From Lewinellaceae bacterium (GTDB lineage: Bacteria > Bacteroidota > Bacteroidia > Chitinophagales > Saprospiraceae), in the NCBI GenBank assembly GCA_016711435.1, contig JADJSY010000045.1, forward strand, positions 1-64,000: a stretch of DNA of 64,000 bases, read 5' to 3'. Within the stretch, counting starts at the first letter, position 1; each line of letters starts with the position of its first letter. The notes beneath the pieces are model-generated. The model was not told the origin of the DNA, made no database searches, and saw only the letters and a program-made list of their open reading frames with translations. Of this stretch, positions 54,688 to 62,473 are shown in pieces. Position numbers and translations under genes: made by a program.

Positions 54688-57019
54688 GTGAAATACCCGT
54701 TGTCGTTAGCATTTTGTTTCTGGAGTTACCTGCTTATTGCTCAAAAGGATACGTCGTCGCTATTACTCAGTCCGGAGCGGCTCACCGAACAGGATATTGT
54801 GATGCGCGATCTTTCTTTACAGTCGACGCGGGTGATTTCCGCTACGCGCTCCCTTGAAGAAGCCGATCAGATGCCGTTTACGATCTGGGTGGCTACGGCG
54901 GAAGATATTCAGCGCAACGGATTTATCACCCTGGGCGATGTGCTACGGGCGGCGCCGGGTATCCGGGTGTCTCAACCCGGCAATGCGCTGGAAGGAGAGA
55001 CGTTTCTGATGCGCGGACTGGCCGGTAATCAATTTGTCAAAATTTTGATCAATGATGTGCCGATCAAACCTTTTACGGCGCTGGGGATGCCCATCGGCGC
55101 GCAGTTGCCGATCCGGCAGGCGGAACGCATCGAAGTCATCTATGGGCCTGCCGGCGCACTTTATGGCAATGAAGCTTGTGCAGGCGTGGTGAATATTATC
55201 CTGAAAGAATCAGAAAGGCCTGTTTATACCCAGGCGGACCTGTCTTTCGGGCGTTTTGGCACCAATAACCTCGATCTTACGTTCGGGGGTAAATTGGGCA
55301 AAGACAAAAAAATATTTCATTTCAGCCTGTACGGCAGCAGTACGGTTCGCGAACGGACAGATATTTATTACGACCAGTCGATCTACAATACGGATGCCTA
55401 TGTCCCGCAATATCTGCCGCAGGGTTTTTACCTGAACAACCCCAATTACCGGCGTTCGGATATTGGCAACATCCCCAAAACCGCTCCGGTCATGCATGAA
55501 AGCCGCTTGTTTGGGGTGAATTTGCGATGGCGCGGCCTCCAATTCAGTTACCACCGGATGGCTCGTTTTGACCATAGTGCATTGGGAATGAATCCATTAG
55601 CGGTTTCTTACGCCAATTCTTCCAACCGGATTGCCGAAAAACACGAGGTGTTTGTTTTTAGTTTTCAAAAACAACGGAAACGCTGGGTGACGCACCATAC
55701 CGCTTCTTTTTTGCGCTATAAAATCAATAATACCTCTACGTCCACCTTTATTTATGACCGGCTGGCAGCCGGCAGCTATTTGTTACAATCAACGGTGGCT
55801 CCGCCTGTAACGGGTCTCGTAGACAGTGTTTTTCAAAAGTACAATTCCGATGAGCGGTACGGTTACGCCAATGGATTTGATGCCAGGATCGAGTCAAGAA
55901 TGAATGCATCACTGCTCAGAAATTTATCACTTGATCTGGGTGTTCAATTCAATTTATCAAATGGTTTTGCCTACTTCAACCACCATCAAACGCCGGTGGA
56001 AGCACAGCCACTAGAAAGTAATATTTTTTCCGAACCAGTTTCTCCCAACAGCCGGGGTGCTCTGGATTTAACCGGATTCGGTCAGTTGAAATGGCAGAGC
56101 AAAGCGTTGACGGTGATCGGCGGACTGGCCCTGAATACCTTTGTGAGTGATTTTTCGAGTGTAACGCCCCTGCCACGGCTGGCGGCGCAATACCGCATTG
56201 CAAAACGCTGGGTCGCACGGGCCAACTACGCAGAAGGTATCCGGCAGGTATCGCCATATTACCAAACCAATTCATTTTATATCCTGCCTGAAAGCGGCAA
56301 TTTATCCAGCGCGCTGGTTTCTTCTTTAAACGAACCGGAACAAACCCGCGCGGCAGAAGGCGCTATACGTTTTGAAGGCGATTTCAGCCTGGAAGGTATT
56401 TTTTTCTGGCAAGAAACCTCCAATAAAGTGCGCCCCAACAATCTGCTTCAAACGGAGACAGGTGTATGGATTTACGGGTATCAGAATATTCCCGGACGCA
56501 GTATCAACCTGTGGGGCATTCAGGGTTTATTACGTTCCGAAGACAGAGAGCTGATCCAGATTACCGGCCAAAACCGCAAAAAAACGGTCATTTCTTCCCG
56601 TTTGGAGTTCTTTATACAATACGCACGGGGAAAAGAATGGCTCGCCGAAGGCGCGGGAACCCCTGCAAGAAGTGATGAACCAGCCGCGCTGGCATACGCA
56701 GTTCCGCACCTTTTTTAAACTGAATCAACTGGAACTGATGTTTGCATCTAATCGCCAATCATCCGTACTCAGCAAATCAGTTGCCTACCGCGAGCAGTTC
56801 CAATTGTCGGCTGTACAGGAGCGCCATCCAACTTTTCGGAGCTGGGACATGTCCGCCCGACTTTACCCGAGCAATCATTTTCTGATTTACATGCAATTTC
56901 AAAATATGTTTAACCGGCGTTTTGCAGGATTAGACGCTACCGGAACGCCTGATGATCTGTTGTTTAACCCACAACAAGGGCGCATGATACGATTCGGCGT
57001 AAATTATAATATGAATTAA
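54688..57019 (+). pseudogene. TonB-dependent outer-membrane receptor, frameshifted near the C-terminus
   Basis: GTG start giving a signal peptide (MKYPLSLAFCFWSYLLIAQ). The plug domain is clear (ATAEDIQRNGFITLGDVLRA, FLMRGLAGNQFVKILINDVP, RIEVIYGPAGALYGNEACAG), followed by a long barrel region. The frame breaks at ~56655: GCGCGGGAACC has one G too many, and the other frame continues AREPLQEVMNQPRWHTQF and ends RFGVNYNMN, the last barrel strand. About 775 residues if repaired. No susD partner or carboxypeptidase-like extension, so rather a siderophore/metal or vitamin type. Loss of the last strands would block membrane insertion. Confidence 0.87.
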
Positions 57020-57162
57020 TGAACCAATACCCCCTGTAATTGTGTTTGGAAGATTCGCCTGTTACTATTAGATTTGTGGGCGGAAGAGGGGCAACGATTT
57101 AAAAACAGGCATGGAAGCATCGCACAACTAAAAACGCTGAAAAATCACCCCGCTGCGTGCTG

Positions 57163-58263
57163 ATGGACTTCCCGCTGCCAAAAAACTTGAACTTACTATT
57201 GAGCGACATCATTCTTACAGTCGAGGGCGTTGATCCCGTTGAACTCTTCGGAGAAAACAACGCCAAACTAAATCTCTTGCGCAAAGCTTTTACCGATGTG
57301 ACCATTACGTCCCGGGGAAACAGCCTGAAACTCACCGGCGAAAAAAAAGATACCCAGGCCGCCAAGGCAAAATTCGAGATGATGGTGCGCTACCTGCGCG
57401 AGCACCAGGAACTTCCCGTGCAAACAGTTGAAGACTTGTTGGGTGGAGAAAACCCTTTTGAAGTGCGTATTCCTGTCAATGGAGATGGCAGCAATGGCAA
57501 TACGATTCTTTTTGGGCGCGATGGAAAACCCATCCGGGCTAAAACCCGCAACCAGAAACGAATGGTCGAGATCGTGGAAACGAATGACATCGTTTTTGCG
57601 CTCGGGCCGGCCGGCACGGGTAAAACCTATACGGCTGTGGCTTTGGCGGTGCGCGCGCTGAAAAATAAAATGGTCAAAAAAATTGTGCTCACCCGCCCGG
57701 CTGTCGAAGCCGGCGAAAGCCTCGGTTTTTTGCCCGGCGACCTGAAAGAAAAGGTCGATCCCTACCTTCGTCCGTTGTACGACGCGCTGGACGATATGCT
57801 TCCCATGGATAAATTGAATTTTTTCATGGAAAACCGCATCATCGAAATTGCACCGCTCGCTTTCATGCGCGGTCGCACGCTCGATCATGCGTTTATCATA
57901 CTCGATGAAGCGCAAAATGCTACGCCGCTTCAATTGAAAATGTTCCTCACCCGTCTGGGGCCTTCTGCGCAATGCGTTATCACCGGCGATATGAGTCAGA
58001 TCGACCTGCCGCACAACCAAAAATCGGGACTTCGCCAGGCTATTGAAATCCTGGACGGCGTGGAAGGTATCGCTTCGATACACCTGACAACCGAAGACGT
58101 GGTGCGCCACCGCCTGGTCAAGGACATCATCAAAGCCTACGACAAAATTGAAGCCGAAGACCGCGCCAAAAAAGAGCGCCGGAAAGCGGAACAAAACGCC
58201 GATAAGGAAGAACTGGTGGAAACGCGGCCTGATTGGCAGCCGGCGAAGCCCGAAGGGGCTTAA
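57163..58263 (+). CDS. PhoH-like ATPase
   Basis: 366 residues from the ATG at 57163 (an in-frame GTG lies two codons earlier). N-terminal KH-like region, then a P-loop (FALGPAGTGKTYTAVALAV), FLPGDLKEKVDPYLRPLYDA and Walker B FIILDEAQNATPLQLKMFLT. Ends in a charged, proline-containing tail. PhoH proteins are putative RNA-linked ATPases/helicases, in many genomes beside ybeY; here ybeY is 25 kb away. The inverted repeat at 58265 begins just after its stop. Confidence 0.94.
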   Translation: MDFPLPKNLNLLLSDIILTVEGVDPVELFGENNAKLNLLRKAFTDVTITSRGNSLKLTGEKKDTQAAKAKFEMMVRYLREHQELPVQTVEDLLGGENPFEVRIPVNGDGSNGNTILFGRDGKPIRAKTRNQKRMVEIVETNDIVFALGPAGTGKTYTAVALAVRALKNKMVKKIVLTRPAVEAGESLGFLPGDLKEKVDPYLRPLYDALDDMLPMDKLNFFMENRIIEIAPLAFMRGRTLDHAFIILDEAQNATPLQLKMFLTRLGPSAQCVITGDMSQIDLPHNQKSGLRQAIEILDGVEGIASIHLTTEDVVRHRLVKDIIKAYDKIEAEDRAKKERRKAEQNADKEELVETRPDWQPAKPEGA

Positions 58264-58264
58264 G

Positions 58265-58634
58265 CGTGTTTGGTGTTTGGTTTTTAGTGTTTCGGGGTCT
58301 TCGCCTTTGGCGGGTGTTAAGTTTTTGGTTTTTCGCGTTTGCATGAGTTACTCAAAATTGCCATAGGCGAAGCCCATTGCTGCCTGGAACCTTTGAAATC
58401 CGGGCGACCACAAGGGTCGCCCCTACACCATAAACATAAAAAACCGTGCTATTTGCAAGTCTAAATGCCCAATTTTTGTAGTAGGGGCGGCCCTTGTGGC
58501 CGCCCGGATTCTCGGGCATTTTTAAAGTTCCAGACAGCAATGAGTGAAGCCCTCGGCAATTTTGAGTAGCTTGATTTCCGTACCTTAGCCAAAGGCGAAG
58601 ACCCCGAAACACTAAACACTAAACACCAAACACG
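58265..58634. repeat. Nested inverted repeat taking up the phoH-osmC gap
   Basis: Outer arms 58265-58311 and 58588-58634 pair with 2 mismatches in 47 (GTTTGGTGTTT ... CGGGGTCTTCGCCTTTGGC). Next ring: 58350-58362 with 58554-58566 (13 bp perfect). Inner ring ~58376-58426 with ~58480-58541, containing GTAGGGGCG and CCGCCCGGAT blocks. Three co-centred hairpins occupy almost the whole 379-base gap and stop 9 bases before the osmC ATG. No gene seen within it. Confidence 0.95.
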
Positions 58635-58642
58635 AATTTCAC

Positions 58643-59044
58643 ATGACATCAACAGTTAAATATCTCGGCGAGCTCCGCACAGAAGCGACCCATCTGCTTT
58701 CCGGTGAAAAAATCATCACCGACGCGCCGCCCGACAACCAGGGCCGTGGCGAGGCTTTTTCCCCCACCGACCTCTGCGCTACTTCGCTGGCTTCCTGTAT
58801 GCTGACCCTTATGGGCATCAGCGCCCGCAACCACGGAATAGACATTACCGGCGCTCATGCCGAAGTCACCAAAATCATGGCCGCCGACCCGCGCCGGATC
58901 GCACGGATTGAAATCAAGTTTACCATGCCGGCGACTGGGTACTCGGATACCCAGAAAAAGGTGCTGGAACTGGCCGCGCGGACTTGTCCGGTGCATTTTA
59001 GTATTGCGGAGGGCCTGGAAGAAGTGTTGGAGTTTGTGTGGTAA
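58643..59044 (+). CDS. OsmC family peroxidase-like protein
   Basis: 133 residues. Both family cysteines are present: SLASCMLTLMGISARNHG and AARTCPVHFSIAEGLE. OsmC/Ohr proteins reduce organic hydroperoxides with a Cys pair. The ATG lies immediately after the right arm of the inverted repeat, so any transcript from phoH would carry that structure in its 5' region. Confidence 0.93.
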   Translation: MTSTVKYLGELRTEATHLLSGEKIITDAPPDNQGRGEAFSPTDLCATSLASCMLTLMGISARNHGIDITGAHAEVTKIMAADPRRIARIEIKFTMPATGYSDTQKKVLELAARTCPVHFSIAEGLEEVLEFVW

Positions 59045-59055
59045 TTTGAAACCAT

Positions 59056-60192
59056 TCACTCCTTAAAGATCAACACCACCTCTATTCGCCGGTTTTTTGC
59101 CCGGCCTATTTCCGTATCATTATCCGCTACGGGCCACATTTCTCCCAATCCTTCACAAACAATTTTTCTGGCGTCCATACCTTTTTGAATGAGCACTTGC
59201 TCAATCGTTTCGGCCCGCGCCAATGAAAGTTTCAGGTTAAATTCATCGCTGCCGACATTGTCCGTGTGTCCGCTGATGAATACTTGTTCAGGATTTCGGG
59301 CGATGATTTTATCGGTCAAACTGTCGGTAATGGCGGCGTAACGTTCGTTGAGTGTACTTTTATTAAAATCGAAACAAACGCCGGCCAGTACCAGCGTATC
59401 AGATCGTTGCGGCGCATCGGCTATTTTTTCAGGCTGCGCTAATTCCTCTACTTTCACCGGAACTTCAAATACAGCGTTGGTATTGCGTATCGTATCCTCC
59501 GCAGCATCCGGGTCCGGAAATCCATAATGCCGCCGGTTTTCGGCATAAATTTCGGCGCGTTTTGCCTCCGCTTCGGCGCAAATCTGTATTTCTTTATTTT
59601 CCGGAATCAGTTCTATATTGTCTATGTAGGTGAGATGGAACCAGTCGCGTTTGCCCAGTTTCTGACCTGCATCAAAGTAACCGATGTATAAAAACCGCTC
59701 TTCACCCGAAGCCTGAAATGTGGCCGCGAACGGAAGCCAATCCATCTTTTTGATTTTTTTGAGGCTGTTATTTTCCGTAATCGTAAGCGTTGGTTGCAGG
59801 GTTTTCTGGTTGAACCGGCCCTTCAAGTTTTCCACGGACAAAAAAATGCCGAAGCTCCTGAATTCAGCCTCGCGCAGGTTTAAATCGAATGATATACGGT
59901 ACGTTTCTCCTGCAATCAACGGACACAACAATTCGGTAAACAGGAATGTCCGCATTCCCGGATCGTTGGATAACCGGATGGCCACTTTGCTCCCTTTGTC
60001 GTTTTGTAAATAAAATATCCGACCGTAATTCACTTCCAGCCAGGCTTCCGGGGCGCAGCGGGCTATAAATTCGGTGCAAATATTTTCATCTTCAAAATCG
60101 GGGTTGGCAAGTAGATTTTGGGCGAAAACGTAAGGTTGGGTGGTGAAAAAGAAACAAATTCCAAAAAGAAGGGGAATTGAACTTGTTTGCAT
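59056..60192 (-). CDS. OmpA-family outer-membrane protein
   Basis: 378 residues from the ATG at 60192, chosen for its signal peptide (MQTSSIPLLFGICFFFTTQPYVFAQ). N-terminal beta-rich domain of carbohydrate-binding-like appearance (NLLANPDFEDENICTEF ... RISFDLNLREAEFRSFGIFL), a linker, then the OmpA peptidoglycan-binding domain (FNKSTLNERYAAI, FISGHTDNVGSDEFN, AKNRRIEVVLIF). Probably links the outer membrane to the cell wall. Convergent with osmC, 11 bases between stops. Confidence 0.9.
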   Translation of the reverse strand: MQTSSIPLLFGICFFFTTQPYVFAQNLLANPDFEDENICTEFIARCAPEAWLEVNYGRIFYLQNDKGSKVAIRLSNDPGMRTFLFTELLCPLIAGETYRISFDLNLREAEFRSFGIFLSVENLKGRFNQKTLQPTLTITENNSLKKIKKMDWLPFAATFQASGEERFLYIGYFDAGQKLGKRDWFHLTYIDNIELIPENKEIQICAEAEAKRAEIYAENRRHYGFPDPDAAEDTIRNTNAVFEVPVKVEELAQPEKIADAPQRSDTLVLAGVCFDFNKSTLNERYAAITDSLTDKIIARNPEQVFISGHTDNVGSDEFNLKLSLARAETIEQVLIQKGMDARKIVCEGLGEMWPVADNDTEIGRAKNRRIEVVLIFKE

Positions 60193-60293
60193 GTTGTTGT
60201 ACTGTTTTTTTACAAAACAAGAAAACGAGCATGAAAATTGCCGGACACGAAATTTTGACAGATGGGGAAATAATATGGTTGCGTGTAACCCCC

Positions 60294-60392
60294 GTACCGG
60301 CTGCTTTAGCTGCCGAACGCTCGGCACTTCTGGCAGTTAAAGCAGCCGGTACAAAACACCGAGGCCCGACGAATCACTCCGCCGGGCCTCGG
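60294..60392. terminator. Two hairpins downstream of thrS
   Basis: Stem GTACCGGCTGCTTTAGCTGCC (60294-60314) with 60332-60352, 1 mismatch in 21. A second stem, CCGAGGCCCG (60359-60368), is perfectly complementary to 60383-60392. Read on the minus strand, the second comes first after thrS and is followed by TGTTTT, so it may act as the thrS terminator. The rest of the 227-base gap shows no gene. Confidence 0.7.
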
Positions 60393-60419
60393 TTATTTTC
60401 CACCGAACAGGGTTCGGTG

Positions 60420-62339
60420 TTACAGCATCCCTTTCACCAATTCCGCAAAAGCCTCCACGGATAAAACGCCCTGGTCGCCTTCACCCTGCTTGCGCACGCT
60501 GATGGTGCCCGCTTCCACTTCCTTTTCGCCCACGATGAGCAGGAATGGAATACGTTTCATTTCGTTGTCGCGGATTTTTCGTCCGATGGTCTCATTGCGG
60601 TCGTCTACGATGCCGCGCAGGTCGTCGGCTTCCAGTTGTTGTCTGACCTGGTAGGCGTATTCTACAAACTTGTCAGACACCGGCAGAATGGCAAACTGCT
60701 CGGGGCTGAGCCAAAGCGGGAATTTACCGGCGCAGTGTTCGATCAGAACGCCCGTGAAGCGTTCCATGGAACCGAACGGTGCGCGGTGGATCATCACCGG
60801 GCGGTGCGGTTGATTGTCAGCGCCGATATACGTCAAGTCGAAACGTTCCGGCAGGTTGTAGTCTACCTGGATGGTGCCGAGTTGCCAGGAGCGGCCGAGG
60901 GCATCCTTCACCATAAAGTCCAGTTTCGGTCCGTAGAAAGCCGCTTCGCCGTATGCGGTAATAGTATTCAAACCGGCTTCTGCGGCCGCCTCGATAATGG
61001 CTCGTTCAGATTTTTCCCAAACCTCATCGCTACCGATGTATTTGGTTTTGTTGTCTGGATCGCGTAGGCTGATCTGGGCTGTAAATTTATCAAAACCCAG
61101 TTTGGCGAGTACGAATTGCGTCAGATCCAGCACCGCCAGGAATTCCTCCTTCAATTGATCTTCGGTGCAGAAAATATGTGCATCATCCTGTGTAAAGCCA
61201 CGTACGCGGGTCAGGCCGTGCAGTTCGCCCGACATTTCGTAGCGGTACACCGTGCCGAATTCCGCGAAACGCACCGGCAGTTCGCGGTACGAGCGCGGAC
61301 GGTGGCCGTAAATTTCGCAGTGGTGCGGGCAGTTCATGGGTTTGAGCAAAAACTCTTCCCCTTCCTGTGGGGTGCGGATGGGCTGGAAGGAATCCGCGCC
61401 GTATTTTTCCCAGTGTCCGCTGGTGACGTAGAGTTTTTTTGAGCCGATATGCGGCGTGATGACGGGCTGGTAACCGCGTTTGATCTGTTCTTTTTTCAGG
61501 AAATCTTCCAGTCGCTGGCGCAAAGCAGTGCCTTTCGGCAGCCACAGCGGCAGACCGGCGCCCACTTTTTCGCTGAACATGAAGAGTTCCAGTTCCTGGC
61601 CGAGTTTGCGGTGGTCGCGCTTTTTGGCCTCTTCGATCATCACCAGGTATTCCTCCAGTTCCTTTTGTTTCGGGAAGGTGATGGCGTAGATGCGGGTCAG
61701 TTGTTTGCGCTCGATGTCGCCGCGCCAGTATGCGCCGGCGAGGTTGAGCACTTTCACCGCTTTGATGTTTTCCGTGTTCGGAATGTGCGGGCCTTTGCAA
61801 AGGTCGGTAAAATTGCCCTGCTGGTAAAACGTGATCTGGCCATCTTCCAGGCCCTCGATCAGTTCGAGTTTGTACTCGTCGTTTTTTTCGGTGAAATACT
61901 TGATCGCATCGGCTTTGGACACCTCCGTGCGTTTGTATTCACTTTTGGTACGGGCCAGTTCCAGCATTTTCTGCTCGATTTTGGCGAAATCGGCGGGCGT
62001 AAGCACCCGGTCGCCCGTATCCACGTCGTAGTAAAAACCATTGTCGATGGCGGGGCCGATGCCAAATTTAGTGCCGGGAAACAAATTTTCCAGCGCTTCG
62101 GCCAGCAGGTGGGCCGAGGAGTGCCAGTAGGTTTGTTTACCTTCTTTGTCCTCCCATTTGTGAAACACGATGCGCGCGTCGGTGTCGATGGGGCGGCTGA
62201 GGTCGCGGACTTCTCCATTGACCGAAGCGGCCAGGACAACGCGGGCGAGGCCCTCGCTGATGGACTTGGCCACATCGAGGGCAGTGGTTCCGGCGGCATA
62301 CTGACGAATGTTGCCGTCGGGAAATGTGATGTTAATCAT
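60420..62339 (-). CDS. thrS: Threonyl-tRNA synthetase
   Basis: 639 residues from the ATG at 62339 (MINITFPDGNIRQYAAG), the start of the TGS domain. Editing domain with HSSAHLLAEAL (HxxxH), class II core with zinc Cys in PMNCPHHCEIYG, motif 2 RYEMSGELHGLTRVRGFTQD, motif 3 and the anticodon-binding domain at the C-terminus. Full length. The usual downstream partner infC is not present here. Confidence 0.97.
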   Translation of the reverse strand: MINITFPDGNIRQYAAGTTALDVAKSISEGLARVVLAASVNGEVRDLSRPIDTDARIVFHKWEDKEGKQTYWHSSAHLLAEALENLFPGTKFGIGPAIDNGFYYDVDTGDRVLTPADFAKIEQKMLELARTKSEYKRTEVSKADAIKYFTEKNDEYKLELIEGLEDGQITFYQQGNFTDLCKGPHIPNTENIKAVKVLNLAGAYWRGDIERKQLTRIYAITFPKQKELEEYLVMIEEAKKRDHRKLGQELELFMFSEKVGAGLPLWLPKGTALRQRLEDFLKKEQIKRGYQPVITPHIGSKKLYVTSGHWEKYGADSFQPIRTPQEGEEFLLKPMNCPHHCEIYGHRPRSYRELPVRFAEFGTVYRYEMSGELHGLTRVRGFTQDDAHIFCTEDQLKEEFLAVLDLTQFVLAKLGFDKFTAQISLRDPDNKTKYIGSDEVWEKSERAIIEAAAEAGLNTITAYGEAAFYGPKLDFMVKDALGRSWQLGTIQVDYNLPERFDLTYIGADNQPHRPVMIHRAPFGSMERFTGVLIEHCAGKFPLWLSPEQFAILPVSDKFVEYAYQVRQQLEADDLRGIVDDRNETIGRKIRDNEMKRIPFLLIVGEKEVEAGTISVRKQGEGDQGVLSVEAFAELVKGML

Positions 62340-62425
62340 GGAATAAAATTGTTTTAGCCCACCCAAACGAAAGGCGGGTGCCCGTGCTCCATACGAACGG
62401 AGGGGGCGGTTTGTGAAAAGATCGG

Positions 62426-62433
62426 CAAAGGTA
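62426..62433 (-). promoter_or_regulatory. -7 element (TACCTTTG) for thrS
   Basis: TACCTTTG on the minus strand about 87 bases upstream of the thrS ATG; the -33 region is not obvious. Confidence 0.4.
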
Positions 62434-62473
62434 AGGAGGAGTAGGGAGTTATGAGTTATAAGTGATGAATGTA

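Noticed and set aside
60177..60464. 95-codon plus-strand ORF between ompA and thrS
   Set aside because: Runs through two hairpins and into the antisense of thrS; no recognisable product.
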